Below, in pieces: positions 35,272 to 43,335 of a stretch of DNA of 64,000 nt. The notes beneath the pieces are model-generated. The model saw nothing but the letters and a program-made list of their open reading frames with translations, did not search any database and was not told the DNA's origin. A program made the translations under genes and the position numbers. Position 1 is the first letter of the stretch. Each line of letters begins with the position of its first letter. This stretch comes from Bradyrhizobium semiaridum (lineage in GTDB: Bacteria; Pseudomonadota; Alphaproteobacteria; Rhizobiales; Xanthobacteraceae). The stretch spans positions 124,001 to 188,000 of the forward strand of contig NZ_JAGKJJ010000009.1 in the NCBI RefSeq assembly GCF_020329505.1. Direction: 5' to 3'.

Positions 35272-35850
35272 CTATTCGTTCGGCACGATGCTCGGCGCGA
35301 GGATCGCCTCGAGATGCTCGGGCCGGTCGCGGTTGGCGTGGGTCAGGAACTCGTCGGCGATACCGCGCAGCTGCTTGCTCAGCACGCTCGCGACGACGGT
35401 GGTGTCGAGCCTGGTGCGTTCGCGCACGATCGCCTGCACGGCGTTGATGTGGTGGGTGATGAGCTGCGGGGGCACCGCGTCGAGATCCGGCGCATGCTCG
35501 ATGATGCGGCACAGGCTCTCCGCGGCCGCAGCGGCCGAAGGATAACCGAAGGTCGCGGCATCGCCCTTGATGTCGTGCGCGGCGCGGAACAGCTCTTCGC
35601 GGGTCTGATCGTTGAAGCCGTCGCGCAGCGCCGCTGCATGCGCGGCGGAGAGGCGGTCGGCCTCGATCGTCATCCATTCCTTGAACTCGCCCGACAAACC
35701 GGCGAGCGCCTTCTCGGCACGGCCGACCGGATCGTCGAGATCGCTTTCGGGCACGCGCATCAGCACCTTGCGGAGCGGGTTCGGCTGCGTGATGACGTGA
35801 TGCGTGCCGAAACTCTTGACCTCGATCGTCCCGGGCTTGTCTTTCGCCAT
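35272..35850 (-). CDS. Hpt phosphotransfer protein
   Basis: A 192-aa protein with a histidine phosphotransfer domain (about residues 50-140). The phospho-accepting histidine lies in LFRAAHDIKGDAATFGYP, a standard Hpt motif. The C-terminal 60 residues are helical. It starts at the ATG at 35850, 30 bp after the receiver-domain gene, so the two form an operon. It probably passes phosphate to or from that receiver. No partner kinase is encoded in this window. Confidence 0.9.
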   Translation of the reverse strand: MAKDKPGTIEVKSFGTHHVITQPNPLRKVLMRVPESDLDDPVGRAEKALAGLSGEFKEWMTIEADRLSAAHAAALRDGFNDQTREELFRAAHDIKGDAATFGYPSAAAAAESLCRIIEHAPDLDAVPPQLITHHINAVQAIVRERTRLDTTVVASVLSKQLRGIADEFLTHANRDRPEHLEAILAPSIVPNE

Positions 35851-35880
35851 GATCGTATCCTCAGCCTTTCCGGATCATGC

Positions 35881-36426
35881 CTAGATGCTCGTGCGCGCCT
35901 TCTCGAGCAGCGACGGCTGCTGCATCACCTCGACCTCGCCGCTGCCGCGGCGCTCGGGGCCGATATAGGTGTTGGTGGTGTTGCGGCGCCGGTCGGGGCC
36001 GAAATAGGTCTTGGTCTTGATGAACGGCCGCGGATTGGCGACCACGTTGAGGATGCGCTGGTAGAGGCCTTTGGCCGAGATCGGTTTTGCCAGGAATTCG
36101 GTGATACCGGCGTCACGCGCCACGGTGACGCGGCGCTTCTCGGAATGCCCGGTCAGCATGATGATCGGCGCATAGGGATTGCCCTTGGATTCCGGCTGCC
36201 GGATCATCTGCGCCAGCTCGAGCCCGTCGAAGATCGGCATCGACCAGTCGGTGATGACGATGTCGGGCACATAATGCGTGTACATTTCGAGCGCGGTGGC
36301 GCCGTCCTCGGCTTCATAGACTTCGCGCGCGCCGAACGAATGCAGCAGCGTGCGCAGGATGCGGCGCATGTGCGGATTGTCGTCGCAAATCAGAAATCGC
36401 AGCTTGTTGAAATCAATGCGATACAT
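35881..36426 (-). CDS. Response regulator receiver protein with GPDRR tail
   Basis: A 181-aa protein. Residues about 8-130 are a CheY-like receiver with the acidic pair in LRFLICDDN, the phospho-acceptor aspartate in DIVITDWSMPIFDG and the lysine in FLAKPIS. There is no DNA-binding or enzyme domain. The tail instead carries two copies of a Y(F/I)GP(D/E)RR motif (TYFGPDRRR and TYIGPERRG). The start is the ATG at 36426 (MYRIDFNKLRF). It forms a two-gene unit with the Hpt gene downstream. Confidence 0.92.
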   Translation of the reverse strand: MYRIDFNKLRFLICDDNPHMRRILRTLLHSFGAREVYEAEDGATALEMYTHYVPDIVITDWSMPIFDGLELAQMIRQPESKGNPYAPIIMLTGHSEKRRVTVARDAGITEFLAKPISAKGLYQRILNVVANPRPFIKTKTYFGPDRRRNTTNTYIGPERRGSGEVEVMQQPSLLEKARTSI

Positions 36427-36536
36427 GGTCCGGCCCCGAACGGGCATATACCGGGCCAATGCGGTATTACCCGAAATTAACCATATCCCGCCCGCGGTTA
36501 ATGATTGGTTGCCGGGCAGGCGGCCGTTATTCGCGG

Positions 36537-37316
36537 TTAGTGTCCGAACTGCTCGCGCAGGATGCGCTCCTCGAGCGAGTGGCCGGGATCGAACAGCATC
36601 CGCATCGCGATGGTCTTGTCGGAGAGCACCTCGACGCGGCGGACGTCGCGCACCTCGTCATGGTCGGCGACCGCGGCGACGGGGCGCTTCTCGCCCTCGA
36701 TCACCTCGATCACGACAAAGGCGGAGTTCGGCAGCAGCGCGCCGCGCCAGCGCCGCGGCCGGAACGCGCTGATCGGGGTCAGCGCCAGCAGCTGGGCGTT
36801 GATCGGCAGGATCGGGCCCTGGGCGGAGAGGTTGTAGGCGGTCGAGCCGGCCGGCGTCGCCACCAGGATGCCGTCGGCCATCAGCTCGGCCATCCGCTCC
36901 TGCTCGTCGATCAGGATGCGCAGCTTCGCCACCTGGTAGGTCTGGCGAAACAGCGCGACCTCGTTGATGGCGTGATGCAGGTGCACGGCGCCGTTGATGT
37001 CGGTGGCGCGCATCAGAAGCGGATTGATCAGCGACTCCCGCGCGGCGGCGAGCCGCGTGCGGAGATCGTGGGTCGAATATTCGTTCATCAGAAAGCCGAC
37101 GGTGCCGCGATGCATGCCGTAGATCGGCTTGCCGGTGCGCATATGGGCGTGCAGCGTCTGCAACATCAAACCGTCGCCGCCGAGCGCGACCACGACATCG
37201 GCGTCGTCGACGGGCTGGTTGCCGTACATCGCGGTGAGCTGCTCGAGCGCGGACTGCGCTTCCGCGCTCGGGCTGGCGACGAAGGCGATCTTCTCATAGC
37301 GCTTGGAGCTGGCCAT
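36537..37316 (-). CDS. nadK: NAD kinase
   Basis: A 259-aa NAD kinase, which makes NADP from NAD with ATP. The GGDG motif is present ([16 protein letters not shown]), as are [15 protein letters not shown], the NE of [10 protein letters not shown] and the nucleotide-binding [18 protein letters not shown]. The length matches the short alphaproteobacterial form. It is a single gene on the minus strand, with its start 186 bp from that of the divergent peptidase. Confidence 0.96.
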   Translation of the reverse strand: MASSKRYEKIAFVASPSAEAQSALEQLTAMYGNQPVDDADVVVALGGDGLMLQTLHAHMRTGKPIYGMHRGTVGFLMNEYSTHDLRTRLAAARESLINPLLMRATDINGAVHLHHAINEVALFRQTYQVAKLRILIDEQERMAELMADGILVATPAGSTAYNLSAQGPILPINAQLLALTPISAFRPRRWRGALLPNSAFVVIEVIEGEKRPVAAVADHDEVRDVRRVEVLSDKTIAMRMLFDPGHSLEERILREQFGH

Positions 37317-37502
37317 CGCTCACGAACTCGTTTGGCACGGAACACGCCGCGCTCGTCTATACATCCACGGCGGCCTTGTCGAGATGGTCCGGAGAGCCCC
37401 GCCCGAGCCTCGCCCCAAACCTCGCCACCCATGCCTCACAGGCGCCAGATTAACGCAGTTTGTTGCCGGAATGCGTAAACGCGCAGGCAGGGAGTGAACG
37501 AC

Positions 37503-39074
37503 ATGGCTAACAGTTTTGCGACACGGCTCGCAGCGGCGTTGCTGGTGGCGTGCCTCGCAACCGGGGCGCGTGCCGACGACGAAGCCCCACAGCCGCAGCC
37601 GTCGGCGAGCGCGCAGGCCCCCGCCGGCCAGAAGGGGCGGGCAGGGCGCGGCGAAGCCGTTCCCGGTGCGACCGCGGCGCCATCGCCCACCGCCGATCAA
37701 CACCGCCTGCCGCCGGACTCGACGACGAAGCAGTCGGTCGCCTTGCCTGGCCGCACGCTGGCCTTCACCGCCACCGCGGGCTCGATCCGCGTGTTCGACG
37801 ACAAGGGCGAGCCGCTCGCCGACATCGCCACCACCGCCTATCAGCTCGACGGCGCCGAGAAGGCGAACCGGCCGGTGACGTTCCTGTTCAACGGCGGTCC
37901 GGGCTCGTCGTCGGCCTGGCTGCAATTCGGCAATGTCGGGCCGTGGCGGCTGTCATTCCAGGGCGACGGCGCGGTGTCCTCGGCCGCGCCGGACCTTTCG
38001 CCGAACGCCGACACCTGGCTGGATTTCACGGACCTCGTTTTCATCGATCCGGTCGGCACCGGCTACAGCCGCTTCGTCACCACGTCCGAGGAGGCGCGCA
38101 AGCGCTTTTTCACCGTCGACGGCGATGCCAATGCGGTCGCACTGGTGATCCGCCGCTGGCTGGAGAAGAACGACCGGCTGACCTCGCCGAAATACGTCGC
38201 CGGCGAGAGCTATGGCGGCATTCGCGGGCCGAAGGTAGTGCGCAATCTGCAGATGCAGCAAGGTGTCGGCGTGCGCGGCCTGGTGCTGATCTCGCCGGTG
38301 CTCGACTTCCGCGACTATGGCGGCTCCAGCATTCTGCAATATGTCGCGCGACTGCCGACCATGGCCGCGGTGGCGCGCCAGGCCAAGGGTCCGGTGACGC
38401 GCGAGGATCTCGCCGATATCGAGCGCTACGCGCGCGGCGACTTCCTGCTCGATCTGGTCAAGGGTCTCGCCGACACCGCGGCCACCACGCGCCTCGCCGA
38501 CAAGGTCGCCAGCCTGACTGGCATCGATCCCGCGGTGAGCCGCCGGCTCGCCGGCCGGTTCGAGGTCGGCGAATTCCGCCGGGAGTTCGACCGCAAGAAC
38601 GGCAAGGTGACCGGCCGCTACGACGCCTCCGTCGAAGGCTTCGATCCCTATCCCGACTCCAGCTACTTCCACTTCAACGACCCCTCGGGCGATCCCCTGA
38701 TGGCGCCGCTGACCAGCGCCGCCGTCGACCTCACCACGCGCAAGCTGAACTGGCGGCCTGACGGCTCCTATCAACTGCTCAGCGAGAGCGTGAACAGGGC
38801 CTGGGACTTCGGCCACGGCATCAACCCGGCGGAATCCGTGACGCAGCTCCGCCAGGTGCTCGCGCTCGATCCGAAGCTGAAGCTTCTGATCGGACACGGA
38901 CTGTTCGACCTCGCCACGCCCTATCTCGCCTCGCAGATCATCCTCGACCAACTGCCGGCGTTCGCGGGGAGGGACCGCAGCAAGCTCGCGGTCTATCCCG
39001 GCGGCCACATGTTCTACTCCCGCGACGGCTCGCGCGAGGCGTTCCGCAAAGAGGTCGAGGCGCTGATGAAGTGA
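37503..39074 (+). CDS. Serine carboxypeptidase-like (S10) secreted peptidase
   Basis: A 523-aa exported protein. A signal peptide (LAAALLVACLATGARA) is followed by a Pro/Ala linker (about 30-70) and an S10-type alpha/beta-hydrolase domain. The family features are present: VTFLFNGGPGSSSAWLQ, the nucleophile motif VAGESYGGIRGP, the aspartate region LLIGHGLFDLATPY and the histidine in YPGGHMFYSRDGS. The ATG at 37503 has GGGAG about 10 bp upstream. It probably trims peptides from the C-terminus in the periplasm. Confidence 0.93.
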   Translation: MANSFATRLAAALLVACLATGARADDEAPQPQPSASAQAPAGQKGRAGRGEAVPGATAAPSPTADQHRLPPDSTTKQSVALPGRTLAFTATAGSIRVFDDKGEPLADIATTAYQLDGAEKANRPVTFLFNGGPGSSSAWLQFGNVGPWRLSFQGDGAVSSAAPDLSPNADTWLDFTDLVFIDPVGTGYSRFVTTSEEARKRFFTVDGDANAVALVIRRWLEKNDRLTSPKYVAGESYGGIRGPKVVRNLQMQQGVGVRGLVLISPVLDFRDYGGSSILQYVARLPTMAAVARQAKGPVTREDLADIERYARGDFLLDLVKGLADTAATTRLADKVASLTGIDPAVSRRLAGRFEVGEFRREFDRKNGKVTGRYDASVEGFDPYPDSSYFHFNDPSGDPLMAPLTSAAVDLTTRKLNWRPDGSYQLLSESVNRAWDFGHGINPAESVTQLRQVLALDPKLKLLIGHGLFDLATPYLASQIILDQLPAFAGRDRSKLAVYPGGHMFYSRDGSREAFRKEVEALMK

Positions 39075-39424
39075 GGGGAGGTGAACTGCGCCGGCGGCCG
39101 TAACTGACGCCGTCGTCGCGAAGCGACATGCGGGTTTGGCGGCGATCCCTCATATCGCTTCGCTCATGCGGTCTACGCGCGCTGCCAAACACCCCGTTCG
39201 GTGCCCATCACCCGCGCATGCCGGTGATCCAATATTCCAGAGGCAGTTGTTGTAGAGACGATCGGCCGCGGCGTACTGGATCGCCTGGTCGAGTCGGCGA
39301 TGACAGCTATGGTTGGACCGCAGCTCGCGTTCTCGCAACGCTGGCCGGCAAGAGTGTCGGTCAAACCTTGTCAGCCGCGCGGATAGACTGCCGGAGGGCT
39401 CCCTGACGGTCAGGGTGAGCGGCG
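39075..39424. other. Intergenic stretch with one palindromic repeat
   Basis: This gap of 350 bp holds the family 1 palindrome at 39113-39177. The remainder contains no gene, terminator or promoter that I can support. Confidence 0.5.
39113..39177. repeat. Palindromic intergenic repeat (REP-like, family 1)
   Basis: GTCGCGAAGCGACATGCGGG pairs imperfectly with the sequence ending CGCTTCGCTCATGCGG. It lies 39 bp after the peptidase stop and is of the same type as the copies at 15.4 and 27.6 kb. Confidence 0.7.
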
Positions 39425-39661
39425 TCAATCCGCTCCGTCGTGTCGGAGGCTGTATCGGTGCTTGCGGCGCTGTTCAGTCGTCCTCGCAGCATACTGGATA
39501 CGGGCAAAGTCGGCTCCGTCTTTCACGCTGATCACAAACGACCACTCATCGCCAGCGCCTACGATCTGCACGGCTACGACGTACTCTGCGCCGGGAAAGG
39601 CCCGAATCTCCTGGAGAACGATCAGTTCCAGGTCCCTTGCCATGGTCAGCGCTTTGACCAC
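39425..39661 (-). CDS. Small conserved protein of unknown function
   Basis: A 78-aa protein containing LELIVLQEIRAFPGAEYVVA and GAGDEWSFVISVKDGADFAR. The pattern resembles a short uncharacterised protein that I associate with Bradyrhizobium genomes. The GTG at 39661 has AGGAG 7 bp upstream, so it is preferred over the ATG at 39643, which has no such site. It is divergent from the ferritin-like gene and lies at the edge of the stress-gene group. The role is unknown. Confidence 0.55.
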   Translation of the reverse strand: MVKALTMARDLELIVLQEIRAFPGAEYVVAVQIVGAGDEWSFVISVKDGADFARIQYAARTTEQRRKHRYSLRHDGAD

Positions 39662-39779
39662 AGTGCCGCTCCTGGCCCCCTCACAGGTCAATCAGTCGCA
39701 GACGGTGACGTTCCTCCGCGCATGTCACTGTGACGAAGTGTCGCCGAGCCGGCGACGTATCGCGGCTGCGCTCCTCTTA

Positions 39780-39804
39780 GGAACGCCTGCTTCAGCAAGC
39801 CGTT
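39780..39804 (+). promoter_or_regulatory. EcfG-type (general stress) promoter
   Basis: GGAAC (39780-39784), 16 bp, CGTT (39801-39804) is an exact match to the alphaproteobacterial EcfG consensus. It lies 36 bp before the start of the DUF892 gene, which fits a direct promoter. Confidence 0.8.
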
Positions 39805-39840
39805 GGCTGTGCGAAATCCGATCTCATCAGGAGGCAGCTC

Positions 39841-40344
39841 ATGGGCTTTTTTACAAAAGACATCAAAACTCTCAACGACCTCTTCGTGCACACGCTCCGC
39901 GACATCTATTATGCCGAGCAGCAGATCGCGAAGAACCTGCCCGACATGATCGACAAGGCGACCGACGGATCTCTCAAAAACGGCTTCGAGACGCATCTTG
40001 CCGAGACCAAGAATCAGATCGTCCGTCTCGAGAAGGTTTTCCAGATGCATGGCGTGGAAGCCACGGGCGTCGACTGCCCTGCCATTGACGGCATCCTGGA
40101 GGAAGCCAGCGACGTCGCGGGCGATGTCGACGACAAGCAGGTGCTCGATGCCGCTCTGATCGCGGCCGCCCAAGCAGTCGAGCATTATGAGATTACGCGC
40201 TACGGCACCCTGATCGCATGGGCAAAGATGTTGGGCCGCAGCGACTGCGCCTCGGTCTTGCAGCAGAACCTCGACGAGGAAAAAGCGACGGATCAGAAGC
40301 TCAACACCTTGGCATTGCGTGGCGTGAACTCGAAAGCGGCCTAG
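39841..40344 (+). CDS. DUF892 (YciE-type) ferritin-like protein
   Basis: A 167-aa protein of the DUF892/YciE family, a four-helix ferritin-like fold. It shows TLNDLFVHTLRDIYYAEQQI and QAVEHYEITRYGTLIAWAKM, which carry the Glu/His residues expected to bind a di-iron or related centre. These proteins are typical general-stress genes. GGAGG lies 6 bp before the ATG at 39841, an EcfG promoter precedes it, and a strong terminator follows. Its likely role is metal or peroxide handling under stress, inferred from the family. Confidence 0.93.
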   Translation: MGFFTKDIKTLNDLFVHTLRDIYYAEQQIAKNLPDMIDKATDGSLKNGFETHLAETKNQIVRLEKVFQMHGVEATGVDCPAIDGILEEASDVAGDVDDKQVLDAALIAAAQAVEHYEITRYGTLIAWAKMLGRSDCASVLQQNLDEEKATDQKLNTLALRGVNSKAA

Positions 40345-40372
40345 CCGCGATCGGATGCTTCCAGCAAGCAAA

Positions 40373-40403
40373 AGACCGCCCGCAACTCCGCGGGCGGCCT
40401 TTG
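40373..40403. terminator. Intrinsic terminator after the DUF892 gene
   Basis: CCGCCCGC and GCGGGCGG form an 8-bp GC stem with a short loop near 40377-40397. It is flanked by AAAGA on the left and CCTTTGCTTTT on the right, so it can end transcription from the DUF892 gene and possibly from the other side too. Confidence 0.75.
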
Positions 40404-40497
40404 CTTTTGGAGCGGGGTTGTCGGTAATGTCGCAGCACGTGCCAGGCGTCAGAACTTGAAGACGACTCGATTGCGCCCGGGCCGCCCTCGGCAACAC

Positions 40498-40761
40498 TTA
40501 CTTCTTCATCGGATCCTTCATGCCGTTCTTCGAGGTCGTGCCTTCTTTCATCTTCGGATCATTCTGCGTGGTACCCGGGTTCGCTGATGACGGGCTGCTG
40601 GAGGCGCCTTGACCGCTGGTTGCCGCCGGAGAGTTTCCGCCGCCGCCACCGCTCCCGCCGCCCGAGCCACCACCGCCGCCGCCACCACCGCCCTGCGCGC
40701 TTGCTGCGGTGATCGATCCGAGGACAAACGCTGTGGCCAACACGATCCTTGCAACTTTCAT
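40498..40761 (-). CDS. Small secreted glycine-rich protein
   Basis: An 87-aa exported protein. A signal peptide (MKVARIVLATAFVLGSITAASA) is followed by a run of glycines and serines (about residues 23-45) and a hydrophilic tail rich in Ser, Asn and Lys. GGAAGGAAG lies upstream of the ATG at 40761, and an EcfG-like promoter precedes it. The low-complexity body gives no fold or function. It may serve at the cell envelope under stress. Confidence 0.75.
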   Translation of the reverse strand: MKVARIVLATAFVLGSITAASAQGGGGGGGGGSGGGSGGGGGNSPAATSGQGASSSPSSANPGTTQNDPKMKEGTTSKNGMKDPMKK

Positions 40762-40793
40762 TGGAGGCTTCCTTCCTTTGATTATTCGCTGGC

Positions 40794-40818
40794 AACCGGC
40801 CGGGTGTGCAGATGTTCC
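40794..40818 (-). promoter_or_regulatory. EcfG-like promoter of the glycine-rich protein gene
   Basis: On the minus strand GGAAC (40818-40814), 16 bp, GGTT (40797-40794). The -10 element differs from CGTT at one position. It lies 32 bp before the start of the gene it should serve. Confidence 0.65.
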
Positions 40819-40929
40819 TAATCTCTGGCGAATGCGCAGAAGCCAGTGCCTGCCACGCCGGGCCGACCGGAAGGTAGGATCGCTCGACGGAGAGTCTGGC
40901 TTTGGTGACCCGATCTGCTTGAGCATGCA

Positions 40930-41145
40930 CTAAGGTTGCAGAAGGTAGAGCAGGCGTTGACGGTCTTGCTCGCGGTCGAGATGATTTCTGCGCATCAGTT
41001 CAAGCTCGGCTTGGATCTTGGTGGTGTCCTGATTCAACCGCTTCATTTCAATCAGCAGCGCCTCATGCTCCGCGAGCCGCCTTTCGCCCTCAACGACGTC
41101 GCGTTCAATCCGCCTTAGTTCGTCCATGAGCGCTTCTTTGTGCAT
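40930..41145 (-). CDS. Small coiled-coil protein
   Basis: A 71-aa protein that is charged and almost certainly a continuous helix: MDELRRIERDVVEGERRLAE, then LLIEMKRLNQDTTKIQAELE. The heptad pattern suggests a coiled coil. GGAAG lies 6 bp before the ATG at 41145. The function is unknown. It sits among stress-type genes, but I see no EcfG promoter directly before it. Confidence 0.65.
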   Translation of the reverse strand: MHKEALMDELRRIERDVVEGERRLAEHEALLIEMKRLNQDTTKIQAELELMRRNHLDREQDRQRLLYLLQP

Positions 41146-41261
41146 CGTGCTTCCACGTTGCTTGATCCTGCGAGTTGCGTCCGGTGTCGACGGCGAATGC
41201 GTATCCAATGACTTGCGAAGCCCGCCAGTTCCAAAGGACGCGGCACGACATTCGACTCATG

Positions 41262-41577
41262 CGCTCTGCGCTGGCTCAGAACACGACGACGTCACCCTCG
41301 GTTGCTGCTGCGCCCGTTTCGGCTTCAGGAGAAGATCAGCGACGTGATCCTCGACTCATCGGGCAAAGTTGCCGGTGTCGTGGTCGGCGCCGGCGGCTTC
41401 CTCGGCATGGCCGAGCACGACGTCCTGATGCCGATGGACAAAATCAAATTCTCGAACGAGTCCGGAAAGACCACCACGGGTTCGACTGGCTCCGGGTCCA
41501 GGCAATGGTACCCCGACCGAGGAACGGTGAGCGCCGCGCAGGAGCAGCTGAAGGTGATGGAGGAATTCAAATACTGA
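41262..41577 (+). pseudogene. PRC-barrel domain protein, internally deleted
   Basis: Two pieces of one gene are seen in different frames. The first reads ALAQNTTTSPSVAAAPVSAS (from 41265), as expected just after a signal-peptide cleavage site, but the signal itself is missing. The second, from about 41335 to the stop at 41577, reads KISDVILDSSGKVAGVVVGA and ends in AAQEQLKVMEEFKY, a typical PRC-barrel. The first half of the barrel is gone. The junction reads GGAGAAGATCAG, which makes sense in both frames. The gene is not functional as it stands. Confidence 0.72.
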
Positions 41578-41673
41578 ACGGTCGCCTCCGCTCGGGACGA
41601 TCGATGGCCCGACCGAGCGGCACCAAGCGAAAAATCGCCGGCCCGTTGGTGGCCGGCGATTTGCTGCGTTCAA

Positions 41674-41754
41674 TCAGTGGAGATGGCCGATCAGATAGAT
41701 GCCGCCGCCGAGAATGATGACGGCTGGCACGGCCCATAGAATGATGACGGGCAT
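41674..41754 (-). CDS. 26-aa membrane microprotein
   Basis: The frame MPVIILWAVPAVIILGGGIY followed by LIGHLH and a stop starts at the ATG at 41754, with GGAGG 6 bp upstream. Almost the whole peptide is one hydrophobic helix with a GGG kink. It begins 13 bp after the upstream 77-aa secreted-protein gene, so it is probably the second gene of that EcfG-driven unit. Similar tiny proteins in relatives are known to me only as hypothetical. Confidence 0.6.
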   Translation of the reverse strand: MPVIILWAVPAVIILGGGIYLIGHLH

Positions 41755-41767
41755 GCGTACCTCCGCG

Positions 41768-42001
41768 CTAATGTGACGTACAGACCTTGATGGTCTTCAT
41801 GCCGGTCTCGGCTTCGGCGCGGGTCTTGTAGATGGTGCCCGACGGACTGACGACCGTGGTGGTGGTGTCCACCGGCTTCTTGTCAACCACCGTGCAGGTT
41901 TTCGTCTTCGGATCTTGCACGACGTAAAATTCGTCGGCCGCGAATGCCGGTGCGACGAAAGCAACAGCGATTGACGCTGCGAGAATGGCCTTAATCTTCA
42001 T
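41768..42001 (-). CDS. Small secreted protein (stress-type)
   Basis: A 77-aa exported protein with a signal peptide (MKIKAILAASIAVAFVAPAFA). The mature part has two cysteines (TKTCTVVDKKPVD and IKVCTSH) that could form a disulfide, plus SPSGTIYKTRAEAETGMKTI. GGAGGAG lies 6 bp before the ATG at 42001, and an exact EcfG promoter lies 41 bp upstream of it. The function is unknown; its place in the general stress response is inferred from the promoter. Confidence 0.82.
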   Translation of the reverse strand: MKIKAILAASIAVAFVAPAFAADEFYVVQDPKTKTCTVVDKKPVDTTTTVVSPSGTIYKTRAEAETGMKTIKVCTSH

Positions 42002-42213
42002 GTCGTTCTCCTCCAATGGCCGTCCGAGCGGCCCAGGAGAAAACGGGAAAAAGCGGCAAGCGTTCCAATTTCTGAATGGCGGTGCTTGCAGAGCAGTCCA
42101 AGCCGCTTGTCACGGGGCACGGGGTGCAGCGTCAGCGCTTCACTCATTTCGCGAGCCTCGTCCATCTGGCGGGCGCGTCTGACCAGCGTTTCGCGCGCCG
42201 ACCCGTGAGGCAT
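41998..42213 (-). CDS. Doubtful small open frame
   Basis: A 71-codon frame starting MPHGSARETLVRRARQMDEA. The first 20 residues vaguely resemble short basic proteins common in this genus, but the rest does not, no ribosome site is visible, and it runs across the EcfG promoter at 42042-42066. It is listed only as a possibility, perhaps the remains of a small gene. Confidence 0.2.
   Translation of the reverse strand: MPHGSARETLVRRARQMDEAREMSEALTLHPVPRDKRLGLLCKHRHSEIGTLAAFSRFLLGRSDGHWRRTT
42042..42066 (-). promoter_or_regulatory. EcfG-type (general stress) promoter
   Basis: On the minus strand GGAAC (42066-42062), 16 bp, CGTT (42045-42042) is an exact consensus match, 41 bp upstream of the 77-aa secreted-protein gene. 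Confidence 0.8.
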
Positions 42214-42993
42214 CTGGCGCGCTTCGTTGCGGAGGCGCTGTTGCTTGCCGCGACAGACGTCCTTCGAGGGGCACGGTCTGTTTGGCTCGGTTGCGAATAT
42301 GTTTCGAGTGGATGGACCACGCGGGGCGCCGGCGCCGTGCCGGACAGCATCTTCAGAACATCAACCGCGCTGGCCAGCGCCGGATCGGGCCGGACTGGAG
42401 CCAGAACGCGCCGACGGCGGATGGTCGAGGTCGCGGCCGGACTGTTCCAGCGGCTCGCCACGGACCCAGAGCCGTCATGCCTGCGGGTCCGAATGACTGA
42501 GCACTGTTTTAGCGGCGACCACGCCGTCGAGGCCTGTTTTCATCTGTCGCCCTCATTCGAATCTTCCCCCAAGGACGCGCATGATGCGGCAAGGCACGGA
42601 ACGCGGCTAGCCGCGACTTTCGCCACTTGAGGCAGGAAATTTTCGAACCCGGACGGCCGCGCCGGCGTTTGAAAATTGCAAGCACGCACCGATTCCGAAC
42701 CTCGCAGCCACAAAACATTTGACGTGCTGACTTTTCTCTGCGCTTAGATCATGACATTCGCCGCGGGTGAAACTGCCCGCACTCTCGAGGACCACCGTCA
42801 TGCGTAGCGCACGCGCACACATCGCAGAGACCGCCGCCCGCGTCTGGCCGCTTATTCGGCTGGCCGATTGGTCGTGCGTGTCCGCGATGACACGAGGTCC
42901 GAATTTTCAGTTCCAGGCCGGGCTGATCCGCAAGGCAAGAGTATAACACCCGGCGCAGGGCCGCTCCCTCCGCCGAAACGGCAGGAGGGCAGG
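42214..42993. other. Gene-poor stretch of 780 bp
   Basis: Several open frames cross this stretch on both strands, but none has a ribosome site, a known motif or a plausible composition. I see no terminator or repeat. It may be decayed coding DNA next to the deleted PRC-barrel gene. Confidence 0.45.
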
Positions 42994-43212
42994 ATGAACG
43001 CCCACAACGACGTCAAGAAACCGTTCGATCAGACCCTGGACCCGCGGCTTGTGCTGGCCGCGGCGCAACGGCGATTCGCCGCGCGGATTGATTTTCTCGT
43101 GGCTCGCTGGCTCGAGCGCTGCGCGGAGAACGCCGAGGCCGGACAACGGCTGTTCAAGCCCGATCAGAAACCGCACGTGAGTTCGGGAATGGGCGTGAGC
43201 CTCGGCGCTTGA
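42994..43212 (+). CDS. Small hypothetical protein
   Basis: A 72-aa protein, MNAHNDVKKPFDQTLDPRLV then RFAARIDFLVARWLERCAEN. GGAGG lies 5-9 bp before the ATG at 42994, a strong site that supports translation. The middle is an amphipathic helix; there is no signal peptide or known motif. It is convergent with the LysR gene. Confidence 0.6.
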   Translation: MNAHNDVKKPFDQTLDPRLVLAAAQRRFAARIDFLVARWLERCAENAEAGQRLFKPDQKPHVSSGMGVSLGA

Positions 43213-43335
43213 TCTCCAACTTGGCTTGGGTCGCAACATTGAGGCAGTCGGAGGGATCGCGTCCTCGTTCGCCGGCTGCCTCACTCATACGTCTCCACGA
43301 CTAGATCGATCAGCAAACAAGCGTAGCCCGCTGTC

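Noticed and set aside
15373..39177. Repeated palindromes as a possible CRISPR array
   Set aside because: The copies are single, kilobases apart and lie at gene ends; there are no regular spacers and no cas genes.
42076..42630. 184-codon plus-strand frame in the gene-poor stretch
   Set aside because: It has an arginine-rich composition, no ribosome site and no motif, and it crosses the region next to an EcfG promoter reading the other way.
42598..42630. GGAAC at about 42605 as a further EcfG promoter
   Set aside because: No CGTT-like -10 element follows at 16 or 17 bp and no gene starts close downstream.
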